Notes: generated by a model not told the origin, from the letters alone. DNA of 64,000 nucleotides from Flavobacterium sp. Root186 (GCF_001428525.1 NZ_LMHW01000013.1:715132-779131), one strand, 5' to 3'. Positions 1 through 9,100 are shown, numbered from the stretch's first letter. Program-made: numbers and translations.

Positions 1-621
1 TGTTTTCAAACTATCCAAAAACAATCTTTCTTTTTCTTCCTTTTCTTTTGAATCAACAAAATATTTGATACCTGATTTTTTGAAAAAGTCTTTTACATCA
101 TCTTTACAATAATCCCAATTTTCTCTCAGATTATTAGAAGATTCAGAAGTTCCACATTCAAAACAAAGCTCAATATGTCCTATAATTCTATTTTTATCAT
201 TGTAAAAAAGAATTAAATTTCTTGGTATATAACAGTTTGAATAAGGAGCAACATCGCCTTCAACTTTACAATGAATTTTAATCAACTCAAATAATTCTTT
301 TATTTGAGTTTCTTTCAATAATGTAACTTTTTCATTAATCATTGAAGTATCGAAATCAATCTTATTATTTCGAATAATTTCTTTTCTATGCCTTAGTGTA
401 TCCCAAGCTAATCGGTCTGGATAAGAAAATATTTCGATCTTTTTAATGGCTTTGAATTTAAATTCAAAAGCATCTGAATAATCTAATTCTTTTTCGCCTT
501 TAATTTCATCTTCAAAACCTTTATTTCTATTGCATGAAATTAGGACTGAAATGATTATTAAAATTAAAAGCTTCTTCGTTAAATTAAAATTTTGAAAAAT
601 CTTAAACCTCCTCAAGCTCAT
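1..621 (-). CDS. Lipoprotein of unknown function, C-terminus beyond the window
   Basis: An open frame runs on the minus strand from an ATG at 621-619 to position 1 with no stop, giving 207 visible residues. The N-terminus has basic residues, a hydrophobic run and the lipobox LISC, so it is probably an exported lipoprotein. Four more cysteines follow, including a CFECG motif. The start is uncertain: the usual place for a flavobacterial lipoprotein start (before KKLLILII) reads ACG at 579-577, and the first in-frame ATG is at 621, inside the last codons of parE. That gives a 20-base overlap and an n-region MSLRRFKIFQNFNLTKK. I do not recognise the family. Its position directly after parE suggests cotranscription. 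Confidence 0.6.
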   Translation of the reverse strand, partial: MSLRRFKIFQNFNLTKKLLILIIISVLISCNRNKGFEDEIKGEKELDYSDAFEFKFKAIKKIEIFSYPDRLAWDTLRHRKEIIRNNKIDFDTSMINEKVTLLKETQIKELFELIKIHCKVEGDVAPYSNCYIPRNLILFYNDKNRIIGHIELCFECGTSESSNNLRENWDYCKDDVKDFFKKSGIKYFVDSKEKEEKERLFLDSLKT

Positions 622-2470
622 CAATCTCAACCTTCAAATTCTTGATAATAAACTCCTGTCTGTCTGGCGTATTTTTTCCCATATAGAAAGACAATAATTG
701 CTCAATCGAAGTATGTTTATCCATCATAACCGGATCAAGTCTGATGGTGTCTCCAATAAAGTTCTTGAACTCATCTGGCGAGATCTCTCCCAAACCTTTA
801 AATCGTGTGATTTCTGGTTTTGGCTTTAGTTTTTCGATTGCGTCTTTTCTTTCTTCTTCAGAATAACAATAAATCGTTTCTTTTTTATTTCGAACCCTGA
901 AAAGTGGTGTCTGCAAAATATACAAATGTCCCTCTTTGATTAACTCTGGGAAAAACTGCAAAAAGAAAGTAATTAAAAGTAAACGAATGTGCATTCCGTC
1001 GACATCGGCATCGGTTGCGATTACGATGTTGTTGTAACGTAGTTTTTCTAATCCGTCTTCGATATCAAGTGCAGCTTGCAATAAATTGAATTCTTCATTT
1101 TCATACACAATTTTTTTAGTCATTCCGTATGAATTTAAAGGCTTACCACGTAAACTGAAAACCGCTTGTGTATTTACGTCACGCGACTTTGTAATCGATC
1201 CGGAAGCCGAATCTCCCTCCGTAATAAAAAGCGTGCTTTCTAAGTTTCTTGGGTTTTTTGTATCTGGAAGATGCGCTCTGCAGTCTCTTAATTTTTTATT
1301 GTGAAGATTGGCTTTTTTAGCACGATCTGTTGCCAGTTTTCTAATTCCTGATAATTCTTTTCTTTCGCGTTCTGCCTGAAGAATTTTGCGTAACAAAGCT
1401 TCTGCAGTCGGCGGATTTTTATGCAGGTAATTATCTAATTTGTTTTTGACAAAATCGTTTACAAAAGTACGTACAGAAACTGCTGGCGTTCCATCATCAG
1501 AACCCATATCTGTAGAACCTAATTTTGTTTTAGTCTGAGACTCAAAAACCGGTTCCATAACTTTAATACTAATCGCACTCACAATCGATTTTCGAACATC
1601 TGATGCTTCGAAATTCTTATTATAAAACTCACGAATCGTTTTTACAACTGCTTCACGATATGCAGCTAAGTGCGTTCCTCCTTGTGTGGTATTCTGACCG
1701 TTAACAAAAGAGTGGTATTCTTCGCTGTATTGTGTTTTACTATGCGTTAAGGCAATCTCAATGTCGTGGTCTTTTAAATGGATAATTGGATATTCTAAAT
1801 CATCTTCGCTGATTGTTTCTTCTAATAAATCACGAAGACCATTCTCAGAAATATATTTTTCTCCATTAAAAATAATCGTCAAACCATTGTTTAGGTAACA
1901 ATAGTTTTTGACCATTTTAATGACATATTCCATACGGAATTTGTAATTTTTAAAGATCGTTTCGTCTGGCGTAAAAGTTACTTTTGTTCCTTTTCGTTTT
2001 GTAGTTTCGATTATATCTTCTTCTAAAACCAGATTTCCACCTGAAAACTCAGCCGCTTTTTGTTTCTCATCACGAACTGATTCTACACGAAAATAATTGG
2101 ACAAAGCATTTACCGCTTTTGTTCCGACACCATTTAAACCAACCGATTTCTGGAAAGCTTTAGAATCGTACTTTCCACCTGTGTTCATTTTCGAAACTAC
2201 ATCGACTACTTTTCCTAACGGAATTCCACGTCCGTAATCACGAACAGAAACCGTTTTGTCCTTGATAGTCACTTCAATAGTTTTTCCCGAACCCATTACG
2301 AACTCATCGATACAGTTGTCTAAAACTTCTTTTAAAAGAATATAAATACCGTCATCCGGCGAAGATCCATCCCCCAGTTTCCCGATGTACATTCCGGGAC
2401 GCATACGAATATGTTCCTTCCAATCGAGTGATCGGATATTATCTTCGTTATATTGATTTTGCTCTAGCAT
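602..2470 (-). CDS. parE: DNA topoisomerase IV subunit B (ParE)
   Basis: ATPase subunit of topoisomerase IV, which decatenates and relaxes DNA together with ParC. The N-terminal GHKL ATPase has EVLDNCIDE (residues 48-56), DYGRGIP (78-84) and GLNGVGTKAVNALS (111-124). The TOPRIM domain carries EGDSASGS, PLNSYG and the acidic DADVDGMH motif. At 622 residues it has the short ParE-type length of Bacteroidota, without the long GyrB insertion. GyrB is the alternative, but length and context favour ParE. parC, its usual neighbour, is not in the window; a lipoprotein gene overlaps its 3' end instead. Confidence 0.93.
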   Translation of the reverse strand: MLEQNQYNEDNIRSLDWKEHIRMRPGMYIGKLGDGSSPDDGIYILLKEVLDNCIDEFVMGSGKTIEVTIKDKTVSVRDYGRGIPLGKVVDVVSKMNTGGKYDSKAFQKSVGLNGVGTKAVNALSNYFRVESVRDEKQKAAEFSGGNLVLEEDIIETTKRKGTKVTFTPDETIFKNYKFRMEYVIKMVKNYCYLNNGLTIIFNGEKYISENGLRDLLEETISEDDLEYPIIHLKDHDIEIALTHSKTQYSEEYHSFVNGQNTTQGGTHLAAYREAVVKTIREFYNKNFEASDVRKSIVSAISIKVMEPVFESQTKTKLGSTDMGSDDGTPAVSVRTFVNDFVKNKLDNYLHKNPPTAEALLRKILQAERERKELSGIRKLATDRAKKANLHNKKLRDCRAHLPDTKNPRNLESTLFITEGDSASGSITKSRDVNTQAVFSLRGKPLNSYGMTKKIVYENEEFNLLQAALDIEDGLEKLRYNNIVIATDADVDGMHIRLLLITFFLQFFPELIKEGHLYILQTPLFRVRNKKETIYCYSEEERKDAIEKLKPKPEITRFKGLGEISPDEFKNFIGDTIRLDPVMMDKHTSIEQLLSFYMGKNTPDRQEFIIKNLKVEIDELEEV

Positions 2471-2631
2471 AAATGAATTGGATTTTTGGCTAATGTACCA
2501 TTTCTACACAAAAAATAAAAGCGTATTTTTTTTTTGTTATGAATAATAACAGCTTTGAATTCTATTTAAATTGATTTTAAAAAAATACAAACTTTAAAAA
2601 TAGAAAAAAACAGCCTTGAAACAAAAAAATA

Positions 2632-3807
2632 CTATTTGATTCCCAACACTTCTTTTGCCAAAGCAATCATTTCAGGCGTTCCCGTATTTTTGTTTTTTTC
2701 ATCAGAAAGTTTGACTACACCTTGCCAATGTGAATTATCAGGTTTTGTATCGGTTAATTTTATCACCATATTCATGGCTGGAAGCCCTACATCATTGGTA
2801 AAATTTGTTCCAATTCCGAATGACATTTTTATTTTGTCCTGACAGAAACCGGCTATTGCTTTTACTTTATCAAAATTTAAGGAATCAGAAAAAACAATTG
2901 CTTTTGATTTTGGGTCAATTCCCATTTTGGTATAATGCGTAATTACTTTTTTTGCAAACTCAATTGGATCGCCGCTGTCATGTCGAACACCGTCAAAAAG
3001 CTTCGAATATTTTTTATCAAATTGATTGAAAAATATCTCTGTCGTGTAAGTGTCTGTTAAGGCGATTCCGAGATCACCGCCGTAAACTTGTGTCCAATGT
3101 TCCAAGCTTATAGAATTTGCCATTTTAAAACCGTACTGCGCAGCATGAAACATAAACCATTCGTGTGCATGGGTACCTAACGGACGTTTATTATTGACCA
3201 TTGCAAAATGCACATTGCTGGTCCCTATGAAACTTTGTCCTCCAAAAGTTCTTAAAGTTTCGTTTACCAAATTATGAACATCATAAGAATGACGGCGTCT
3301 TGTGCCGAATTCTAAAATAGAAACTCCTAATTTATTGTAATTATCGATTTTATCTTTCGTGAGGTTTTTAATAGCTTCATCATTTAAACGGATTAAATGA
3401 TTTGATTTATAAAAAAGCTCCGAAATTAAGGCCATTAACGGAACTTCCCATAGAATAGTCCGATACCAAAACCCTTCAACGATAACTTTAATTTCTGAAC
3501 CTTCCTGACTAATCTGCACTTCTGACGGATCGAAACTATATCCCTGCAAAAAATCTAAATAAGTCGGATCAAGATATGGGCAGTAATGTGACAGATAATT
3601 TTTTTCTTCTTTAGTTAAACGAAGATCAGCCAATGCGCCTACAGAACGACGAAGTAAATCTGCAAAACCAGCCGGAAATTTATGTTTTCCTCGATTGATA
3701 AATCCGTATCGAACCTTTGCCTTTGGAAAAAGCCTTATTACAGCATGCTGCATTGTAAATTTATAGAAATCATTGTCTAAGATCGATTTCAAAAAAGTAG
3801 TCTCCAT
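2632..3807 (-). CDS. pncB: Nicotinate phosphoribosyltransferase
   Basis: Converts nicotinate and PRPP to nicotinate mononucleotide in the cytosolic NAD salvage (Preiss-Handler) pathway. The whole 391-residue length fits the bacterial PncB family. Recognisable blocks are LDNDFYKFTMQHAV near the N-terminus, the EFGTRRRHSYD segment containing the family's phosphorylatable histidine region, GTHAHEWFMFHAA, and GVRHDSGDP in the phosphoribosyl-binding part. It starts at ATG 3807 and is a single gene, 161 bp from parE and 81 bp from the next minus-strand gene. Confidence 0.95.
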   Translation of the reverse strand: METTFLKSILDNDFYKFTMQHAVIRLFPKAKVRYGFINRGKHKFPAGFADLLRRSVGALADLRLTKEEKNYLSHYCPYLDPTYLDFLQGYSFDPSEVQISQEGSEIKVIVEGFWYRTILWEVPLMALISELFYKSNHLIRLNDEAIKNLTKDKIDNYNKLGVSILEFGTRRRHSYDVHNLVNETLRTFGGQSFIGTSNVHFAMVNNKRPLGTHAHEWFMFHAAQYGFKMANSISLEHWTQVYGGDLGIALTDTYTTEIFFNQFDKKYSKLFDGVRHDSGDPIEFAKKVITHYTKMGIDPKSKAIVFSDSLNFDKVKAIAGFCQDKIKMSFGIGTNFTNDVGLPAMNMVIKLTDTKPDNSHWQGVVKLSDEKNKNTGTPEMIALAKEVLGIK

Positions 3808-3888
3808 ATCTCATTAATTCAATTCCTGAATTGCTAAGATACGGCAATTCAATAAAAGAAGAAAATCTGCCAATAAACAATGTTGACT

Positions 3889-4869
3889 TTATTTCTGAAC
3901 CACTTTAAAAGAAACAATACTATTTGTGTTTACAAAAATTGTAATGTATTCACCAATATTATTGTCATAGAGAATTTGAAATTCTAAACCGTCTCTTTTT
4001 TCTTTTGAGTTTTTAATCAGAACGGGCTGATTCCTTTTATTTAAATAAAAAACCTGATCGGACTTTCTCAAATTTTTAATTTCAACATCTATTTTATCTC
4101 CATATTTAGCTTCGATTATTCCGTAATTTGGAGATTTAATTTTAAAATCGTTCTCGATTGTTTTGTTATAAATTAAAGGCCCATTAAGAAAAGCATCTTT
4201 ATCTAATTTATCTCCCAAATAAGAACCTGAATCAGGAAAATGTTTAGCGAAGAAATAATCCGGATCTGTATCAAAGTAAACCGATGAAAAATCATTTACC
4301 ATTCTGCCTTTACTATTATCAAAATAACCCTGTCCCCAAGTCACATCAATCAAACGCCATTTTTTATCAATTAAAACAATATTCCATGCATGGTTTGAAG
4401 AAGTCGTTTTTCTGCCAATATCTCTTAATGAAATTTTAGAATCTCCTCTGATTATTTCAGATTTTAATCCTGTTAGTTCGGCTAAATGCTGGTACAAAGC
4501 TGTAAAACCTTCGCAGACTGCTTTTTTCGAGCTAAAGGCTTTTTGCCATAATCTGTCATTCAGTTCTTTAATTTTGCGTTGTTTTTCGGCTTCAGTAGAA
4601 TAACTAAATCCCTGCGTTCTCTGCGGATTCAAAAAAGCATTATAATCGTACTTTATATTAAAAGCAATCCAGCTGTAAATAGCGCGTGCTTTATCATAAT
4701 CTGATTTAAAATCCTCATCGATTTTTTCTGCCAGTTTTTCTGTCGTGTTGAAATTTTTGGGATATTTTAAAACGATTTTATCAACTTCATTATATTTCTG
4801 TGCAAATGTTGAATAGGCAAAAATGATATTCAACAAAAGGAATATAAAACCAATCTTTCTTGTATTCAT
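3889..4869 (-). CDS. Secreted transglutaminase-like domain protein
   Basis: 326 residues with a signal peptide (MNTRKIGFIFLLLNIIFAYSTFAQ), so it acts in the periplasm or outside. The middle holds the papain-like transglutaminase core: Cys in KKAVCEGFTALYQHLAEL, His in SNHAWNIVLID and Asp in WRLIDVTWGQG, so the Cys-His-Asp triad is complete. The C-terminal third resembles a beta-rich accessory region. Such proteins may be proteases or cross-linkers; the substrate cannot be read from sequence. Only 3 bp separate it from the FMN reductase gene upstream, so the two are probably cotranscribed. Confidence 0.8.
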   Translation of the reverse strand: MNTRKIGFIFLLLNIIFAYSTFAQKYNEVDKIVLKYPKNFNTTEKLAEKIDEDFKSDYDKARAIYSWIAFNIKYDYNAFLNPQRTQGFSYSTEAEKQRKIKELNDRLWQKAFSSKKAVCEGFTALYQHLAELTGLKSEIIRGDSKISLRDIGRKTTSSNHAWNIVLIDKKWRLIDVTWGQGYFDNSKGRMVNDFSSVYFDTDPDYFFAKHFPDSGSYLGDKLDKDAFLNGPLIYNKTIENDFKIKSPNYGIIEAKYGDKIDVEIKNLRKSDQVFYLNKRNQPVLIKNSKEKRDGLEFQILYDNNIGEYITIFVNTNSIVSFKVVQK

Positions 4870-4872
4870 GTA

Positions 4873-5397
4873 TTAAAAACTTGACTTTATGATATTTTTC
4901 AATTCCTGATCTAGCTCTGGATTTGAAATTTTATTTTCTTCTAAATCGAAATTGGCATTGAAAGAAGGTAAAGAAAATGATCCTTTAATTTCCCCGCCAT
5001 AACGTGGAAAAAGGGTTTGAGCAATTCCTAAAACAGATGCTCCTCCTCTACCACCCGGAGATGTTGCCAATAATAACATGGGAATATGCTGAAAAACATC
5101 TTTCTCAATTCTGGAACTCCAGTCAAAAACATTTTTGAAAGCAGCAGAATAGTTTCCATTATTTTCTGCCATTGAAACAACCAAAATATCAGCTTCTTTC
5201 AATTTATTTAGAAAAGCTTTTGCAATTTCATGCTGACCAATTTCTTTTTCCAGATCAACACTAAAAAGAGGCATGGCATAATCGTTTAAATCTAAAACCT
5301 CAACTTCGGCATTTTCAAACAAATTTGCTGCATAAGCCGCTAAACGTTTGTTGATTGATTGACGGCTGTTGCTTCCTCCAAAGGCTATTATTTTCAT
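4873..5397 (-). CDS. NAD(P)H-dependent FMN reductase
   Basis: Flavodoxin-like fold oxidoreductase of the NADPH-dependent FMN reductase family; the physiological substrate is unknown. The N-terminal FMN-phosphate loop reads IIAFGGSNSRQSINKRLA, followed by the ADILVVSMAENNGNYSAAFKNVFDW segment and the late glycine-rich SPGGRGGASVLG loop. An upstream ATG at 5427 is in frame, but the chosen start at 5397 (MKIIAFGG) matches the family's normal beginning right at the first beta strand. About 174 residues. A separate inverted repeat lies upstream at 5432-5492. Confidence 0.85.
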   Translation of the reverse strand: MKIIAFGGSNSRQSINKRLAAYAANLFENAEVEVLDLNDYAMPLFSVDLEKEIGQHEIAKAFLNKLKEADILVVSMAENNGNYSAAFKNVFDWSSRIEKDVFQHIPMLLLATSPGGRGGASVLGIAQTLFPRYGGEIKGSFSLPSFNANFDLEENKISNPELDQELKNIIKSSF

Positions 5398-5503
5398 ATT
5401 GTGGTATTTATAATTTGATGTTTTCAAAAATTAAGCCATAAAAGTCATATCGTTTTATTTTAATAAAAACTTAATAGTATGTCTTTTATGACTAAAATAA
5501 ATT

Positions 5504-6421
5504 TTATACGTTTTCAATCTCAAAAATCTCTTTTTTTATTTCTACCGAATAATCATTTGGAGAAATCTGCCCGCCAAAGGATTTTGCATAAACCTTGGTA
5601 AATTCTGCACCAAAATACAATATAATCGCCGAATAATAAACCCAGACCAATATAATAACTACGGAACCTGCAGCCCCGTAAACACTGGCAATAGTAGAAT
5701 TACCTAAATAAAGCCCAATAGCAAATTTACCAATCATGAATAAAATTGAAGTACACGAAGCGCCAATAAAAGCATCTTTCCATTTAATAATTCCATCAGG
5801 TAAAGTTCGAAATATAATAGCAAACAATAATGTGATGCTGGCAAAAACGATAACCAGATTTAAGAAATAAAAAAAATAAACGGTGCTGTCTGGAAAATAC
5901 AATTTTAAACGTGCATTTAAAACATCAAGAGTGGCATTGAGCATTAAACTGACCAGCATTAAAAATCCAACCGAAGCAATCATTGAAAATGACATTATCC
6001 TGTTTTGAATGAACTTTTTTAAACCCTTATTAGGTTTTGCACGCAGTCCCCAGATATAATTGATAGAGCTCTGAATTTCTGCAAAAACTCCCGAAGCCCC
6101 AATTAAGAGCATTACAACACCAAAAATGGTTACAAAAACATTACTGTCGGACAATTGAACATTCTTTATAGCTTCCTGAATCTGCACGGCTGCATTATTT
6201 CCAACCAATCTGTTTATTTGCCCGTACAATTGTCCGGTTACTGCTTCTTCTCCAAAAAAGAATCCGCAGATTGTGATAATAATGATTAATAGAGGCGGCA
6301 ATGCAAATATGGTATAATAGGATAATGCAGCGCTTAATTTAATGGCATTATCATCGTTAAATTCTGTAAATGTATTTTTTAGCAAATACCATGATTTCGA
6401 AAAAATATTTTGATTTTTCAT
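5504..6421 (-). CDS. YihY/BrkB family inner-membrane protein
   Basis: Polytopic inner-membrane protein of the YihY/virulence factor BrkB family, whose biochemical function is not established. Family marks are DDNAIKLSAALSYYTIFALPPLL at the first membrane segment, VMLLIGASGVFAEIQSSINYIWG, and the late GNSTIASVYGAAGSVVIILVWVYYSAIILYFGAEFTKVYA. I see about six hydrophobic segments. The frame opens at 6457, but the internal ATG at 6421 (MKNQNIFSKSW) removes a 12-residue non-conserved leader, so I prefer it. It stands alone, with a structured repeat region upstream. Confidence 0.88.
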   Translation of the reverse strand: MKNQNIFSKSWYLLKNTFTEFNDDNAIKLSAALSYYTIFALPPLLIIIITICGFFFGEEAVTGQLYGQINRLVGNNAAVQIQEAIKNVQLSDSNVFVTIFGVVMLLIGASGVFAEIQSSINYIWGLRAKPNKGLKKFIQNRIMSFSMIASVGFLMLVSLMLNATLDVLNARLKLYFPDSTVYFFYFLNLVIVFASITLLFAIIFRTLPDGIIKWKDAFIGASCTSILFMIGKFAIGLYLGNSTIASVYGAAGSVVIILVWVYYSAIILYFGAEFTKVYAKSFGGQISPNDYSVEIKKEIFEIENV

Positions 6422-6518
6422 TTGCTGATTTTTTGATATTCTCTCAAATTTACGCAATAATGAAAAATTTTGGATTCTTGCTTTTTAATGGAATTTTACA
6501 TTTTTTCCATCTACCAAT

Positions 6519-6694
6519 CATATATTCCTAGCAGAATATTTTATATGTGTATAAAAAACATTGGCTGCCGATATTTAATTCCTAACGGAATTTCCTGTAA
6601 TGCATAAATACCTATTCATTACTAACAGAATAATCTCGTAGAGATTTAATATCGGTAACCAAAAAAAACTGACGTATACCGATTGTCCCGTAGC
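6519..6694. repeat. Structured intergenic repeat of short palindromes
   Basis: The 246-bp gap 6458-6703 has no gene. It holds an imperfect inverted repeat (6561-6578 TTGGCTGCCGATATTTAA against 6645-6662, 15 of 18 paired) and a row of small hairpins of one design: AATTCCTAACGGAATT, AATCTCGTAGAGATT, an ATATTC/GAATAT pair around 6521-6540, and CCGTAGCGACT near 6688. The recurring loop core is TAAC/TAGC/GTAG. This looks like a non-coding repeat, not a decayed gene. Confidence 0.55.
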
Positions 6695-6703
6695 GACTAT
6701 ACA

Positions 6704-7381
6704 TTATTTATAATGACAAAAAATCCCTTTATCATAAACTGTCCACAAACTTGCTTTTTGATTTGCCGCTTTTAAAGCATTATTTGCCCAGGTATTGCAA
6801 GTATAAAAAAGGCTGTAACTTCCTTTTGCTTCATAAAAAGCATCTTTCTTTCCGTAACTATGACCTTCTATCCATTCTGGATGAATTGGATCGTTGAAAC
6901 TATCTGAAATATAATTAACCAGACTTTGATAATTTTCTTTTGAAATCAGAATGCGTTTGCAGTCCTCACCTTCTCTTAATTGTTTAAAAAATGTAGTATG
7001 CATTGCCGATGAACTGATTCCGAATGCGGCTTTGCAGGCAGTACTTGCTTTTAAATCTGACCATTCCGGTGTATCTAAATAAAAACCTTTATCACCCCAG
7101 CCAAAAGCGATGTAATTCATTAATGAATCTTTTGATTGCGTTTGGTTAAACTGAATTTCGTTTCGCCAATCTTTAATTTCGTTTTTTACGGGAACTACAA
7201 TATCAGTATGAACACCGTTTGAAAGAATGTAAATTGGAATGGCATTTTGCTCTTCAACCTGAGCAACATCTGAATTAACGGTAATTTTAGAAATCAGATA
7301 AACTGATACTACATAAAGGACAAGAAAACTAAAGATTCCGAAAAGTGTCCAGCTTAGAATTTTGAAAGTTTTTTTTAGCAT
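6704..7381 (-). CDS. TIGR02117 family (DUF2459) protein
   Basis: 225 residues with an N-terminal membrane segment (residues about 8-32), so it is anchored to the inner membrane or exported. The conserved body includes IPIYILSNGVHTDIVVPVKN, FGWGDKGFYLDTPEWSDLK, SSAMHTTFF and CNTWANNALKAA, the hallmarks of the TIGR02117/DUF2459 family, some members of which sit near urease genes in other bacteria. The conserved His, Asp and Cys suggest a cysteine-peptidase-like fold, but no activity is known to me. It is preceded by the repeat-rich gap 7382-7711. Confidence 0.82.
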   Translation of the reverse strand: MLKKTFKILSWTLFGIFSFLVLYVVSVYLISKITVNSDVAQVEEQNAIPIYILSNGVHTDIVVPVKNEIKDWRNEIQFNQTQSKDSLMNYIAFGWGDKGFYLDTPEWSDLKASTACKAAFGISSSAMHTTFFKQLREGEDCKRILISKENYQSLVNYISDSFNDPIHPEWIEGHSYGKKDAFYEAKGSYSLFYTCNTWANNALKAANQKASLWTVYDKGIFCHYK

Positions 7382-7460
7382 TTTGATTGGTTTATTTTAA
7401 ATTAGTAATTGGTAATTTTTCTTTAACCAATTTTTGAGCCAAAAATTTTGTTTCCTGAAA

Positions 7461-7520
7461 ATGGCACACGGATTTCACGGGTTCGCTTTCGCGAAAGCGC
7501 GGATTCACACAGATTTTTTA
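7461..7520. repeat. Extragenic palindromic repeat
   Basis: A segment with two near-identical phrases (cacacggatttcacgg and gcggattcacacagattt) around the palindrome GCTTTCGCGAAAGC. It translates to nothing recognisable. It is one part of the gene-free gap 7382-7711, which also holds the inverted repeat at 7530-7623 and the terminator at 7646-7678. Confidence 0.5.
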
Positions 7521-7529
7521 TTCTCATTT

Positions 7530-7623
7530 TTGTCATCCTGAGCGAAGTCGAAGGATACGCAAGAGGCTCCATAAAGAGAGAAACTAATCTTTGCGAGGCT
7601 TCGACTTCGCTCAGCCTGACAAT
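7530..7623. repeat. Inverted pair of the CTTCGACTTCGCTCAG repeat
   Basis: The left arm (about 7531-7556, gtcatcctgagcgaagtcga) and right arm (about 7597-7622, cttcgacttcgctcagcctgac) are inverted copies about 40 bp apart. The same word recurs at 11744-11766, 21671-21742 and, inside a gene, at 13945-13970. It gives rise to spurious ORFs on both strands here. Confidence 0.75.
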
Positions 7624-7645
7624 AGAAACCTTAAATAATAAAAAC

Positions 7646-7678
7646 AAAAAAACTGCTGAATTACTCCAGCAGTTTTTC
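7646..7678 (-). terminator. Rho-independent terminator of ychF
   Basis: An 11-bp stem AAAAACTGCTG (7648-7658) / CAGCAGTTTTT (7667-7677) with an 8-base loop. It is followed on the minus strand by a T-rich run. It lies 34 bp after the ychF stop. Confidence 0.8.
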
Positions 7679-7711
7679 TATTTTCTTGATTCTTTCTTCT
7701 ATTCTCTAAAA

Positions 7712-8806
7712 CTATACGTTAAAACGGAAATGCATTACATCACCATCTTTTACAACATATTCTTTTCCTTCAACTTTAAATTTTCCAGCTTCTTTTGCTT
7801 TTGCTTCAGAACCGTATTGAACGTAATCTTCGTATGAAATAACTTCGGCACGGATGAAACCTTTTTCAAAATCAGTGTGGATAACTCCTGCTGCTTGTGG
7901 TGCTGTAGCTCCAATATTGATAGTCCATGCACGAACTTCTTTTACACCTGCTGTAAAATAAGTCTGCTGTTTTAATAATTTGTAAGCTGCACGAATTAAA
8001 ACTGACGCTCCCGGCTCTGTTAATCCCATATCTTCAAGGAAAACCTGACGCTCTTCGTAGCTTTCTAATTCTGTAATATCAGCTTCTGCTCCTACTGAAA
8101 GTATGATAACTTCAGCATCTTCGTCTTTTACTAATTCACGAACCTGGTCAACATATTTGTTTCCGTTTACAGCTGAGTTTTCGTCAACATTACAAACGTA
8201 CAATACTGGTTTTGCAGTAATTAACTGAAAAGATTCCATTAAAACTTCTTCGTCATTACCCTGAGGTGTAATAGTACGAGCTGATTTGGCTTGTAATAAT
8301 GCCTCTCTGATTCTGTCTAAAAGTGCTTTTTCAGTTTGTGCTTCTTTATTTCCGGTTTTTGCGGCACGATTTACTTTTTCTAAACGTTTCTCAACTGTTT
8401 CTAAATCTTTTAACTGTAATTCGATATCAATCGTTTCTTTATCACGAATTGGGTTTACGTTTCCGTCAACGTGAACAATATTATCATTATCAAAACAACG
8501 TAAAACGTGAATGATAGCATTACATTCTCTAATGTTTCCTAAAAACTGGTTTCCAAGACCTTCACCTTTACTTGCCCCTTTTACCAAACCTGCAATATCT
8601 ACGATATCAACAGTAGCCATTTGTACACGCTCTGGTTTTACCAATTCTTCTAATTTGTTGATTCTCGGATCCGGAACGTTTACAACACCAATATTAGGTT
8701 CGATTGTACAAAACGGAAAGTTTGCACTCTGCGCTTTTGCATTAGATAAACAATTAAATAATGTTGATTTTCCAACATTTGGTAATCCTACAATTCCTGC
8801 TTTCAT
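7712..8806 (-). CDS. ychF: Ribosome-associated OBG-type ATPase YchF
   Basis: Universally conserved P-loop NTPase of the OBG family that prefers ATP, binds ribosomes and affects stress responses. G1 is GLPNVGKST near residue 7. The G3 region is DIAGLVKGASKGEGLGNQFL. The NKxD-like site is altered to the YchF type (YVCNVDE), and the C-terminal TGS-like domain ends in GKEYVVKDGDVMHFRFNV. The 364-residue length is normal. It is divergent from the TonB receptor gene and closed by a strong hairpin terminator. Confidence 0.96.
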   Translation of the reverse strand: MKAGIVGLPNVGKSTLFNCLSNAKAQSANFPFCTIEPNIGVVNVPDPRINKLEELVKPERVQMATVDIVDIAGLVKGASKGEGLGNQFLGNIRECNAIIHVLRCFDNDNIVHVDGNVNPIRDKETIDIELQLKDLETVEKRLEKVNRAAKTGNKEAQTEKALLDRIREALLQAKSARTITPQGNDEEVLMESFQLITAKPVLYVCNVDENSAVNGNKYVDQVRELVKDEDAEVIILSVGAEADITELESYEERQVFLEDMGLTEPGASVLIRAAYKLLKQQTYFTAGVKEVRAWTINIGATAPQAAGVIHTDFEKGFIRAEVISYEDYVQYGSEAKAKEAGKFKVEGKEYVVKDGDVMHFRFNV

Positions 8807-9100
8807 CTGTTGTTTCTATTTATTTTATTGGACTCTGAGTTTATCAAAGTCTCACCATTAACTCTCTATTTTAATGGATTATGATTTACGTGTGTTTTTT
8901 TGTTTCTGCCAAAATGATATTTTTTGGCTTTAAAATTTTGCAAATATAAGATTTAATACCTCGTGAGCGAAGTAAAAATGTGCATTAATATAATTTTAGG
9001 GTAATTCTTAAAAAATTTTAAACTTATTATTAAGTTTTTGTTAAAAAATATTACTTTTATAAAAGTAATCAACAAAAAACCAAACAAAAAACCAACAACC

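Noticed and set aside
577..579. ACG as start codon of the left-edge lipoprotein
   Set aside because: Possible, but ACG starts are very rare; the in-frame ATG at 621 with a plausible n-region is the simpler reading.
7423..7837. Overlapping frames on both strands of the repeat-rich gap (7423-7647 minus, 7448-7837 plus)
   Set aside because: They read through the CTTCGACTTCGCTCAG repeats (peptides such as RLSEVEAS and PSTSLRMTK) and the ychF 3' end; no start context and no conserved protein.
8511..8861. 116-residue frame on the plus strand inside ychF
   Set aside because: Antisense shadow of a universally conserved gene; no homology that I can see.
9038..9100. Longer start of the TonB receptor
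   Set aside because: The signal peptide begins at 9101; the upstream 21 codons are lysine/asparagine-rich and A-rich leader-like.
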